Origin: Candidatus Methanoperedentaceae archaeon GB37
GTDB taxonomy: Archaea > Halobacteriota > Methanosarcinia > Methanosarcinales > EX4572-44
NCBI GenBank assembly: GCA_905171695.1
Contig: LR991653.1
Location: 1,588,150-1,652,149 of the forward strand
Direction of reading: 5' to 3'
DNA: 64,000 nt
This document shows positions 26,323 to 35,380 of this stretch, piece after piece; position 1 is the first letter of the stretch, and every line of letters begins with the position of its first letter. Made by a program: the position numbers and the translations under genes. The notes under the pieces are model-generated. The model saw nothing but the letters and a program-made list of their open reading frames with translations, ran no database searches and was not told the DNA's origin.

Positions 26323-27939
26323 ATGCCGGTTGTCTCGCTTTATCTTGATGATCTGGAGAAGCTTCTTGGAGTCGATCCAAGGCTTGTGGTTGAGCGTTTA
26401 CCGATGATCGGTTCTGACGTGGAGCGGGTCTTGGACGATCGTGTGGATGTTGAGTTCTTCCCAAACAGGCCCGACCTCTACAGTGTTGAGGGTGTGGCAC
26501 GGGCTATGCGCAGCTTTCTTGGATTGGAGAGAGTGCCGCGAAGGTATGATGTGACGAGGTCGAGGACTTCGATCACACTCGGTGGAAAGATCGATCTGAT
26601 CAGGCCATGCATCGGGTGCGCGGTCGTGAGAGGTGTCTCACTCACGTCTCGCAGTATCGAGTCTCTCATGAGCCTGCAGGAGTCTCTCCACTGGAGCATT
26701 GGCAGGGATCGGAAGAAGGCGTCGATCGGTCTTCACGATCTCTCGACCCTCAACCCTCCATTCACGTATACCACGGTCTCACCCGAGTTTGCATTCACAC
26801 CTCTCGACTTTGAAGAACCGATCTCTCTCTCTGAGATCCTGAAGGTCCATCCGAAGGGTCGGAGGTACGCACACCTCTTGAGTGATGTTAGCGAGTATCC
26901 ATTGATCCATGACTCCACTGGTCATGTCTTATCATTCCCCCCAATAATCAATAGCAACCTGACAAGGGTTAGTCTCAACACAACAGACCTCTTCCTCGAG
27001 GTCACAGGACTTGAGACTCCTGCTGTCAATCGTGCCCTGAATATCGTTGTGACCGCACTTGCAGAACGGGGAGGCACAATCGAAGCAGTGGAGATAAGAG
27101 ACAATGACCAGGGTTTTCTCACGCCAGACCTCTCCTATCAGACAAGGAGACTTGAGACGACTGAAGTAAACGAACTCCTCGGGATCACCCTCACAGCAGA
27201 AGATGTTGCAGAGAGACTTGTGAGGATGGGCTTTGACGCACACTCCGAGGGCGAGGTGGTGGTGGTCGAGGTCCCACCCTATCGCTGCGATATACTCCAT
27301 CACTGGGATCTCGTTGAAGATGTTGCAATCGGGCATGGATACGAGAACCTTCCAGCGAAGCGTCCTCACACCTTCACCATCGGCTCAGAACACGAGCGCT
27401 CAACTCTCCAGAGTCTCGTGCGAGAGATCATGATCGGATTCGGATATCTTGAGGTTATGCCGTTCACACTCACAAGTGAGAAGGTTCACTTCGAGTGGAT
27501 GCGACGGCAACGAAGCGAGGACGCTCTCTCTCTTGAGAATCCGATCAGTGAAGAGTATACGATGCTTCGCACCTCCCTACTACCAGGACTCCTGAAGATT
27601 CTCGGAGCAAACAAGCACCACGAGTTGCCACAGAAGGTATTCGAGGTCGGTGAAGTGGTTGCAGGCGAGAAGAACCATCTCCATCTCGCTTCCCTCTCCA
27701 TACATCCCAAGGCGAATTATACAGAGGTTAGATCTCTTGTTGATGCTGTTATGCGAGAACTTGGTTATGAGTATGTGATCACCGATTCGGACGATCCTGC
27801 CTACATCCCACACCGCTCTGCAGAGATCAGCGTGAACAGTATAGTGGTCGGTGGCTTCGGGGAAGTGCACCCTGAAGTGATCCAGAACTTTGATCTTGAG
27901 AACCCTATCGTTGGAATGGAGATCAAGATCGATCTATAG
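26323..27939 (+). CDS. pheT: Phenylalanine-tRNA ligase beta subunit
   Basis: A 538-residue archaeal-type PheT, shorter than the bacterial form because it lacks the N-terminal EMAP and C-terminal anticodon domains. The B3/B4 editing region and B5 domain (TTEVNELLGITLTAEDVAER, VEVPPYRCDILHHWDLVEDV) are followed by the catalytic-like core with MLRTSLLPGLLKIL and VGGFGEVHPEV. It works with PheS, not in the window, to charge tRNA-Phe. It is convergent with the GT39 gene. Confidence 0.95.
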   Translation: MPVVSLYLDDLEKLLGVDPRLVVERLPMIGSDVERVLDDRVDVEFFPNRPDLYSVEGVARAMRSFLGLERVPRRYDVTRSRTSITLGGKIDLIRPCIGCAVVRGVSLTSRSIESLMSLQESLHWSIGRDRKKASIGLHDLSTLNPPFTYTTVSPEFAFTPLDFEEPISLSEILKVHPKGRRYAHLLSDVSEYPLIHDSTGHVLSFPPIINSNLTRVSLNTTDLFLEVTGLETPAVNRALNIVVTALAERGGTIEAVEIRDNDQGFLTPDLSYQTRRLETTEVNELLGITLTAEDVAERLVRMGFDAHSEGEVVVVEVPPYRCDILHHWDLVEDVAIGHGYENLPAKRPHTFTIGSEHERSTLQSLVREIMIGFGYLEVMPFTLTSEKVHFEWMRRQRSEDALSLENPISEEYTMLRTSLLPGLLKILGANKHHELPQKVFEVGEVVAGEKNHLHLASLSIHPKANYTEVRSLVDAVMRELGYEYVITDSDDPAYIPHRSAEISVNSIVVGGFGEVHPEVIQNFDLENPIVGMEIKIDL

Positions 27940-27963
27940 CGCTCTAACACGTCTTTCACGAGA

Positions 27964-29664
27964 TCATTCACGCATGTAAACGAAAAGAGTGGTGTTGTCA
28001 GGGAGAGTGAACGCACCCACCTCTGAGAACTCATCCTCGTGCTCATAGAAGAGCTGGTAGAGCCTCGCCTCAACACTTCCAAAGCTGTCATGATGCTCGC
28101 GCGGTTCTATAACGAGGAAGAACTTTATCTTATCAAAGTTCTTTGCAACAGCATCATACCCGACGTATACCCCATTGTACACCCTGAAGTTATACCCGTC
28201 TTTCAGCCTGTAGAACTCAAGTGACTGCCCGTTCAGGTAAGCATGGTCAGGGAGTACGAGAACGAGATTTCCCGAGCCACCATTGGACTCTATAGTCTCC
28301 ATAACTTCGTCGATCTTCCAGTCAGAAGTATCAGGTCTGCGAGCGCTCGGATAGATCCAACCCTTGTCTGTGAGATCAGGAACGCCTATTGTGACTGTGA
28401 GTAGCTGGAGTGTCCCAACGAGAACGACGACGCCGAGCAGAGCCTTCTCAAGAGATCCCCAGTCAATCTTCTTGAGCCGCTTTGAAAGCCTCGAGAGACT
28501 CTCTAACTGAGTTAACATGAGTGCTGTTGAGAGTGCGAGGATCGGCATGATCGGCATGATATACCTGCCATTCTTGTTGCTCACAACTGTAAATACGACG
28601 TAAGGGACAACAACCGAGACGAGTACGAATGGCGCGTCTCTATCCCTCTTCCATAGAAGAAAGATGATTGAGAATACTGCAAGTAAGAAGAGAACAATTC
28701 CCATATTCTCGCTGAGTGCACGGGTATAGTATATCCAGCCCTGCAGCGTGAGATATGTGGGATCGCCTTCAAGCTCGCCACGGGTCGAGGCAAAGTGTGT
28801 GAGACGCATAATCACAACCTCAAGGTTTGGCAGATACCACCACGCACACGAGACGAATGCAAGGATGGAAGCGATGAAGAGAGAGGGAAGAGTGCTCTCA
28901 CTGGCTCCAGCATTGCCATCACCAGCCACCTGAAACCTCTTCACACAGCGGTCTGAGCAGAACCTGCGACGAAGTCCTTGAGAGACAAAACGCTCTCCAA
29001 TCGGCTTTCCACAGAATGCACAGAACCGCATACCATCAAGCACACCCCTCGCGTAGAGCATAATGATTGCTGGCAGAAGATAGATGAACGCTGTCCACTT
29101 CATGAGCTCACACAAGCCCAGCGAGATCCCAAAGAATGCTGAGTATTTAACGTTCTTCAGATTTTCAGACTTTATAAAAAGATAGATCGTGAAGATACAG
29201 ATCGATGTCAGCCCCACATCGATCATGTACTCACGCTGAAGTACGATCATCATCGGGTAAAAAGAGACAAGCACTGCCGCAATAACACCCGTTCGCCTAT
29301 CCCTCAGATACTCACCGACCCTGTAGATCGAGAAGACTATAAGGAGATAAAAGAAGAGGTTCGTGGCAATAGCAGTATCCTCGTGGAAACCAAATACGAA
29401 GTAGAGCGGAATTGAGACGAGGTGCAAGAACGGCGGATAATAGTTGCTGACGTGCACGATAGACCCAAGTTCAAGACTCTTTATGAGATTAAAGTAAATG
29501 AACGAAAAGTACATATGAAGCGCTTGATCCCAAGCCTGAGGAGTTTTATCAATAATTATGAAGACAAAGCTTGAAACAACCACGAAAAATGCTACTATAA
29601 AGAGCAAAACCAGGTACCTATCCCTGAATGCTCCAGCAAGCCTACCACAACCACCAGATACCAT
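27964..29664 (-). CDS. GT39/PMT-type membrane glycosyltransferase with an inserted zinc knuckle
   Basis: A 566-residue membrane protein with about 10-12 helices, resembling dolichyl-phosphate mannosyltransferase/ArnT-like GT39 enzymes that transfer sugars from lipid carriers outside the membrane. The first loop has the acidic DQALHMYFSF motif and NYYPPFLH. Unusually, a cytoplasmic loop carries a zinc-knuckle insert, C215-x2-C218 and C236-x3-C240 (FCAFCGKPIG ... RRRFCSDRCVKRF). The C-terminal 150 residues form a soluble domain. It may serve N-glycosylation together with the DUF2298 protein at 35.4-37.5 kb, now separated from it by an island. Confidence 0.8.
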   Translation of the reverse strand: MVSGGCGRLAGAFRDRYLVLLFIVAFFVVVSSFVFIIIDKTPQAWDQALHMYFSFIYFNLIKSLELGSIVHVSNYYPPFLHLVSIPLYFVFGFHEDTAIATNLFFYLLIVFSIYRVGEYLRDRRTGVIAAVLVSFYPMMIVLQREYMIDVGLTSICIFTIYLFIKSENLKNVKYSAFFGISLGLCELMKWTAFIYLLPAIIMLYARGVLDGMRFCAFCGKPIGERFVSQGLRRRFCSDRCVKRFQVAGDGNAGASESTLPSLFIASILAFVSCAWWYLPNLEVVIMRLTHFASTRGELEGDPTYLTLQGWIYYTRALSENMGIVLFLLAVFSIIFLLWKRDRDAPFVLVSVVVPYVVFTVVSNKNGRYIMPIMPILALSTALMLTQLESLSRLSKRLKKIDWGSLEKALLGVVVLVGTLQLLTVTIGVPDLTDKGWIYPSARRPDTSDWKIDEVMETIESNGGSGNLVLVLPDHAYLNGQSLEFYRLKDGYNFRVYNGVYVGYDAVAKNFDKIKFFLVIEPREHHDSFGSVEARLYQLFYEHEDEFSEVGAFTLPDNTTLFVYMRE

Positions 29665-29816
29665 CTATTACTCTGAAATAAAAAATAATAATATAAATAG
29701 ATGGTGGGCTTCCATGCACTGAAACAGAGTCACGCGTCAGGGTTTAGCAGATTCTCCCAGAGGTCAGATGGATCTCCTGATGTAATAAAATTTCCAATAT
29801 CTCTCTGCCTCGGCGA

Positions 29817-30463
29817 GACCCGTCCACATAAAATTATAAATACAAGAGACTATTTTTTATTTATGCTGAGGGTAAGGGAGATTGTTGAAGAGTTGAGGTT
29901 GTGAGTGTTTGAGAGGAGTAAGGTGCCTTTTATAGGTTGAGATTCCCGGTGTTGCAACCTGTATTCAGACGTCTTCTCTCGGGAGGACTGCCAGAATTCT
30001 CTCTGGCTTCATCCAGTATCTAAAACCTCTCTTTGGAAAGAGGGAATGTTTGAAGAGAGATTGCCTGCTTGTATCAGAGAAGAAGAGAAGATACCTGATA
30101 GCATTAGACGAAAGAGTTGTTAAAGCAAGATAAAAAGGCGTATTATGTCTATTCTGCTGTGGATGTGGAAAGAAATGAGTTAATTCTGATGAGAATTTAT
30201 ACAAACAGGAATTATCTTGTTACAAGGTCCTTCAGAGAAGGGCTAAGAGTTCTGTAAGAAGAAGCCAAGATTTATCGTTGATAAAGCTCCCTGGCTCTAT
30301 AGATGCGCTGAAGAGCCTGGATCTGGAATTTGAGCGGTCAGTCCTTTCGGAGAGAGAAGCCTGGTTGAATCAGTGTTCTCCTTGTTTCAGATTGGAGATC
30401 TGAAACTCGCATGAAATCCACCCAAAAGATTTCATGCAAGACTAAAACAGAGAATAAAGATAT
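29817..30463 (+). mobile_element. IS6-like transposase remnant, copy A
   Basis: Decayed copy of the element better preserved at 34688-35335, in the opposite orientation. It starts with GACCCGTCCACATAAAAT and a TATA-like TTATAAATAC, then MLRVREIVEELR, and later broken pieces of YVYSAVDVE, ILMRIYTNRNYLVTR, FIVDKAPWL and GLNQCS-type codons. Several frameshifts and stops are present. A foreign double hairpin sits near its 3' end at 30381-30442. Confidence 0.78.
30381..30442. repeat. Double-hairpin insertion in the IS6-like remnant
   Basis: Copy B of the IS reads straight through this point, but copy A has about 50-60 extra bases. They form two consecutive stems: GTTTCAGAT/ATCTGAAAC at 30384-30406 and GCATGAAATC/GATTTCATGC at 30409-30437. 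It looks like a miniature palindromic repeat that inserted into the IS. Confidence 0.65.
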
Positions 30464-30980
30464 TAGGGTCTCTTTTTAGGGTTGGTTCTGTAGTGTTTTG
30501 TAACAGTTAGGCTGTATCCGGTTCCATCTCCTGTAAATTCGCCTGAAATGCCTTCACTCTTGAGTAAAGAGAATGAAGAGGTTGTGCAGAGCGAGCTTGA
30601 GTTCTTCATCTGCAATACAGTCTTTCTATCGTTTTGTAGCTGACTTTGAAACCAAACAAAGGCTCAAACAACTCCAATAATTCTTCTACATCCCTGTTTG
30701 ATCTGTTCATTAGCCTTGCAAAGAGGAATGGCATAATTCTCTTCTCCAGATCAATTTCCTTTGGTTTGCCAGCTTTTTTCTGAATTCTGATCATTGCAAC
30801 GGCTTCCCTAACATATTCTGGAAGCTTTCTCAGTCTTTTCTTAACAAGTTCTCTCTTCCTTTCCCATTCAGCACATGGGTACTTCTTTTTCTTTTCTCTC
30901 CTTGTCTCCTTGACCAGTTCGTCTAAAATATCCAGTAACTCATTAACAAACTTCTTTGTTACTCTAAATTCCAGGTTCAT
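30464..30980 (-). pseudogene. N-terminal remnant of a DUF2080-linked transposase
   Basis: An intact 124-residue N-terminal part (30606-30980), MNLEFRVTKKFVNELLDILD to VSYKTIERLYCR, is followed after a frameshift by ALHNLFIL and GEFTGDGTGYSLTVTKHYR, which holds the first catalytic aspartate of a DDE transposase. The rest is deleted up to a 13-bp TTAGGGTCTCTTT end at 30462. It runs divergently from the DUF2080 gene at 31034, the usual pairing for this archaeal IS type. Confidence 0.72.
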
Positions 30981-31033
30981 ATTCAGATTTTAACCAAAAA
31001 GTATTTAAGTATTTCTATAGATATACTAAAAAT

Positions 31034-31192
31034 ATGAGAAAGATTGAAGTGAAGAAAGGTGATTTTGTCCTGAAAGAAGAAGTCGAAGTTGTTTTCGAGA
31101 AGAAAGTCACTCCTTTCGGTAATTCAGCAAAAGTTGATGTACCAAAGAGGTATATTGGGTGGAGAGCATATGTGATCATTGTCAAGGATTAA
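31034..31192 (+). CDS. DUF2080 transposon-associated small protein
   Basis: A 52-residue protein, MRKIEVKKGDFVLKEEVEVV followed by KKVTPFGNSAKVDVPKRYIG. The PFGNSA...VP pattern is that of DUF2080 proteins, small AbrB/SpoVT-like factors found with archaeal transposases. It diverges from the transposase remnant, with a shared AT-rich promoter region between 30981 and 31033. It may regulate or assist transposition. The frame is intact although its partner is not. Confidence 0.75.
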   Translation: MRKIEVKKGDFVLKEEVEVVFEKKVTPFGNSAKVDVPKRYIGWRAYVIIVKD

Positions 31193-31199
31193 AAGATTT

Positions 31200-31690
31200 T
31201 GTCCCAAAACCATTCTAAAAACACCTTACAAAGGAAAAACTGGAAGAAAAATACAGAGAAGAAAAGAAGAGATCCAGATCAATGCTTGGTTTCATATCCC
31301 TAAATGGTAATGATCTGGTAATGCTCTCAGATTTCTACAAATCTGATGATATGATAGCTTTCCTTGAACTCATAAGAAAGCAAAATCCAGACAAGCCATT
31401 GTGTATCTTACTGGACAATGCAAGAATTTACCATGCAAGGGTTGTAGCAGCTAAAACAGAATGGCAGAAGGACTTGATATCCATTTTATTTACCTTCCGC
31501 CTTATTCTCCCGACTTAAATACTATTGAGTTTGGTTGGAAGGATTTGAAGAGAGAAAACAGGGCTATTCGAGGCATTGGGTGGAAGAGTTTATTGGTGCA
31601 GAAGATTAGAAGAATGACTATTATAGTGGAGGTGGTGGGGGGATTAAGAAGCACCTGCAGAGTTGTGTTCTGTCACTTGGGGGTATGAGT
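31200..31690 (+). pseudogene. Internally deleted IS630-family transposase
   Basis: About 20 codons of the N-terminus (KHLTKEKLEEKYREEKKR) are joined directly to the C-terminal half: MLGFISLNGND, LCILLDNARIYHA with the second catalytic aspartate, then after a frameshift near 31470 IHFIYLPPYSPDLNTIEFGW with the final glutamate. The HTH domain and first aspartate are deleted. The matching N-terminus occurs at 50210-50362. Confidence 0.82.
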
Positions 31691-31841
31691 GCAGCGCTGG
31701 GGCTCTTAAAGATAACAGAGGGTGTCTATAATGGGTAAAAAGATGTTCTTAGTATAAAAATTGAAATATAAAGATAAAATTGATTTTATATCTGAATTGG
31801 CGGGGAATTTAGAATTGTTTCATATAGTTTGAAATTTATCT

Positions 31842-32849
31842 GCTGTGTTGAACAATTAGCTGGATGGGGTATATCTTCAGGTAATTGTTTCTCTGAGAAT
31901 GTAGGCTTAAACACTTATGAGCATGTTGTAGAAGATGAATTTCATCTTTACTTCTTGAAATAAAGCTTCTGGAGATCTTGCTCTGCATGTCTCTCCAAAT
32001 ACTCTTTTAACACCAGAGAAGAAACTCTCTGTTGTCCATCTGCAGCCATACCTGTATTTATCTTTCCATCTTTCATGACCTAACTCTTTTGGGTTCTCTT
32101 ACTCTCTTAGCTCTGGATGGAGAGCCTCTTGACTTAGTTGAAGAGTTACTTCTTATCTTGATCACTGGTTCTACATCATTTTCAGCAAGATAATTGAAAT
32201 TCTCTCTGCTATCATAACCTCCATCACCATATACCCTACTTATCTCTCCACCTCTTCCTTTAATTTGCTTTACCAGAGGTTTTAACATCTTTCCATCACC
32301 TGTTCTTTCATCTGTTATCTTTAAGGCTAAGAGTTTCCTTGTTTTAACGTCTATAGCAATATGAACCTTAATCCAACCCTTTCTCGTTTTCCATTTATCT
32401 CTGATCCACTCTCCTCTATTCGTTATCTTCATACCAGACGAATCTATTGCAACTACAAGATCTTCTCCAAGATTACTAGAGAGTTCAAAGTCTAGTTTCC
32501 TCAACCTCTTACAAACAGTGGAATAATCAGCTACCTTTAACTCAGGTATATATTCTGATAATTTCCTCAAAAATCCTTCCATTTGTCTTAATGGAAGGAA
32601 AGCTACATGCAAGAAAGCTAGAAAACACATAAAGGTTCGAGGAAACCTGAAAGGTCTGCCAACCTTCCCCTCATTCATCCTATTTAATTCTTCATCCCAG
32701 TTCTCAAGGAAATCCAATGAGATATAGAGTTCTCCCCTCCGCACAAGTTTTTCATTATATTCCTTCCAATTTCTCTTACTCTGCATCCCAATCATCCCTC
32801 CTGCAAATGAGAAATACAGGAAGAAAACTTAAGAGTTATTCAACACAGC
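31842..32849 (-). mobile_element. IS5-type insertion sequence, copy 1
   Basis: A 1008-bp element with terminal inverted repeats GCTGTGTTGAA at both ends. A second copy of 1009 bp is at 49133-50141 and almost identical, which fixes the boundaries. No clear target duplication is visible at either copy. The near identity implies recent movement. It lies in the AT-rich island, just before the small gene/HD pair. Confidence 0.92.
31907..32795 (-). CDS. IS5-family transposase in two frames (+1 shift)
   Basis: Frame 1 (32073-32795, 240 residues) holds the DDE aspartates in LVVAIDSSGMK and VYGDGGYDSREN. It ends soon after AKRVREPKRVRS. A +1 shift at CCC-AAA-A (about 32084-32093) would continue as ELGHERWKDKYRYGCRW then TTESFFSGVKRVFGE, giving the catalytic glutamate, and stop at 31907. 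Both copies share this arrangement, so it is either programmed frameshifting or a common inherited lesion with mobilisation in trans. AGGAGGG precedes the ATG. Confidence 0.8.
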
Positions 32850-32895
32850 AGCATTTTAGAAAAACTTTTTAACTATTAGAACGACAAAATGAAGG

Positions 32896-33285
32896 GTGGT
32901 AATTATGATTTTTCCAGATGATAAAATACGAGTTATATTAAAAGAGATGGCAATTGAAAATGAACCTGTGAAGTTTGATGATAAAATCTTTCAGATAACT
33001 TTATACGAATACAAAAATAGATTTCCAGATCTTTTAAATGAAATTACTTTTTCTAGATCTGGCACACATCCATATTCAGACTTATTAGAGAGAGTTTTAA
33101 CAAGAGCCAAGATTTCAAGAGTTTTGGAAACTGTTAACCCTGACTTTGAGTATGTTAAATTGAAAAATGGAGCAAGTGAATATATCGATGAAAAAATAAT
33201 ACCTAAATTTAATGATAGAGATTATCAAAGATTAAAAGAAATTGGAATAGAATTAAATAAAAGATTAAAAGAAACACAATCTTAA
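32896..33285 (+). CDS. Hypothetical partner of the HD phosphohydrolase
   Basis: A 129-residue acidic/basic mixed protein, MVIMIFPDDKIRVILKEMAI to ELNKRLKETQS. No family is recognised. It could start at M4. It is 23 bases before the HD-domain gene, on the same strand and of the same AT-rich composition, so the two were probably acquired as one unit. The C-terminal half is predicted helical (NDRDYQRLKEIGIELNKRLK). No transmembrane segment or zinc motif is visible. Confidence 0.65.
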   Translation: MVIMIFPDDKIRVILKEMAIENEPVKFDDKIFQITLYEYKNRFPDLLNEITFSRSGTHPYSDLLERVLTRAKISRVLETVNPDFEYVKLKNGASEYIDEKIIPKFNDRDYQRLKEIGIELNKRLKETQS

Positions 33286-33308
33286 AATATTGGATATTTT
33301 AGGTTAAT

Positions 33309-34650
33309 ATGAGCTTAGAAGCTGATATAAATAGGTTCATGGAAGAGTTTTATGGAGAACTTCCGCTTTATGATATTAGAGAATCTAAAATAATTAATTT
33401 AGCTAACCTTGGAACTCATCACTTTTTTGAACATGAAATGGCAGTAATCGATACGCATGTAGTCCAACGCCTTAAATATATCTCACAGTTAGGACCTGTT
33501 TACAATGTTTTTCCTACTGCACGTCATACAAGATTTGAACATACACTTGGCGTAACTATTACTCTGAATAAGATGTGGAATTCACTTTCAGAGAATGGGT
33601 CTCTTTCATTCTTAGGTACTGGTAGTAAACCAAGAAAAATTCTATCAGATTTAAGAATGAGTGCTATTCTACACGATATTGGTCATTGTCCTTTCTCACA
33701 TGTTTCAGAAGTCGTTCTGATGGATTTTCCACAGATAGAAAGTGAAATTATAAAGTTAGGTGCTAAACCTCATGAAATATTTGGACATTATATGTTAAAA
33801 AGTGGTATTTTTCGTGATTTTTTCGATGACCTGAATAAGGAGTATGATGTTCAAATAGACATTGGTAAAATATCAGGTTATATCCTTGGTGTTGTGGAAA
33901 ATCCAACTGATGAACAGTTTATTGCAGACTTAATCAACGGGCAGTATGATGCTGATAAATTGGATTACATAACTAGGGATAGTGATTTTAGTGGAGTACC
34001 TTTAGCACTTGGGATAGATCGTCTATTATTATCGTTAGGTATTGAGGATATTGAAACATATGAAGGCAAACATAAGAAGTTGATAATTTATGAAAAAGGA
34101 ATAATGTCACTTGAACAACTATTGCTCGCAAAGATAATGCTTTACTCATCGATATACCATCATCAGAAAGTCAGAGCATTAGACCATATGATAGTATCTA
34201 TTTTAAGAATGATAATTGATCAAGAAATTGAAATTAATGGATATGAAATAAACTCGCCTATTGATTTATTAAAGTTAGATGAAGTTAGATGATTTTGATC
34301 TATTAAAATTATCTAGTGGCAATTCAAAAATCAATGAATTATGCAAGCAATTAAAAACCCGTCGAACTTTTAAAAGATGTCTTGTAATATCTTCAAAAAC
34401 AATAGAAGATAACTATCAAAATCAATTTTTTGATATTTTAGGATATGCAGATCATACTAGTTCTTTAAGAGGTTTAAATAGAGTATTAGCTGAAAGAATA
34501 GGTAATGGTTGTACTGAGTTTAATGTTACAATAGACTTGCCAACTACACCTAAGATAGGTGAAACGCAACAAGAAATTATTAAAATTGGTAACGAATTTG
34601 TTCCTTTAACAAAAATTTTTCCACAGAAAGGATGGGACGTGTCCACTTAA
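33309..34650 (+). pseudogene. HD-domain (dGTPase/SAMHD1-like) phosphohydrolase split by a 10-bp duplication
   Basis: Residues 1-327 (33309-34292) carry the full HD motif of the YwfO/SAMHD1-like family: HTRFEHTLG (H73, H78), LHDIGHCPFSH (H122-D123, H126, H131) and YDADKLDYITRD. Such enzymes hydrolyse dNTPs or related nucleotides. The frame ends abruptly because AAGTTAGATG is duplicated in tandem at 34272-34291. Removing one copy joins it to the 34279-34650 frame (FDLLKLSSGNSKINELCKQL), giving about 443 residues. The catalytic part may still be made as a shortened protein. It sits in an IS-rich island with a small partner gene, a context seen for anti-phage dNTPases. Confidence 0.78.
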
Positions 34651-34687
34651 CATAAACACCACCTCAACCGATTATAATAAAGCATAA

Positions 34688-35335
34688 ATAGCTTACAGAA
34701 TAAATTCCAGTTTTTAACAGGATTAAAAGAGTTAATTGAGTAAAAGAATATCTTTATTCTCTGCTTTAGCGAAGAAAACACTGATTCAACCAGGCTTCTC
34801 TCTCCGAAAGGTTTGATGCTCAAATTCCAGATCCAGGCTTTTCAGTGCATCTATAAGCCAGGGAGCTTTATCAACGATGAATCTTGGCTTGTTCTCGCAG
34901 AACTTTAGCACTTCTTTGAGAAAAGACCTTGTAACAAGATAATTTCTGTTTGTATAAACTCTCATCAGAATTAACTCGTTCTTCTCAACATCTACCGCAG
35001 AATAGACATAGTACGCCTTTTTATTTGATTTAACAACTGTTTTGTCCAATGCTATAGAGTATCTTCTCTTCTTCTCTGATACAACAGGCAATTTCTCTTC
35101 AAACTTCCGTATCCAGTTCCAAACAGAGGTTTTGGAGACCGGATGAAGCCAGAGAGAGAATTCCGGCAGTCCTCCCCCAGAGAAGATGTCTGAATACAGG
35201 TCGCAACACCGAGAATCTCAACATAGAAAAGGCACCTTATTCCTCTCAAACACCTTCAACTCTTCGACAATTTCCCTTACCCTCAGCATAAATAAAAGAT
35301 GGTCTCCCGTATTTATAATTTTATGTGGACGGGTC
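34688..35335 (-). mobile_element. IS6-like transposase remnant, copy B
   Basis: The better-preserved copy. From its promoter end (GACCCGTCCACATAAAAT) it reads MLRVREIVEELKVFERN, a broken zinc/HTH region, KTSVWNWIRKFEEKLP, VVSEKKRRYSIALDKTVVKS, KKAYYVYSAVDVEKNELILM, FIVDKAPWLIDALKSLDLEF and, after a frameshift, SLVESVFSSLKQRIK with the last catalytic residue. The intact middle frame is 34786-35091. At least three frameshifts disable it. It is inverted relative to copy A and bounds the island. Confidence 0.85.
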
Positions 35336-35380
35336 CTGCCTGAGCGGAAGAAAGATCGAGACCGCAATCAACGAGACCTG

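Noticed and set aside
29965-30204. 79-codon minus-strand frame
   Set aside because: Antisense to the IS6-like remnant, no family match.
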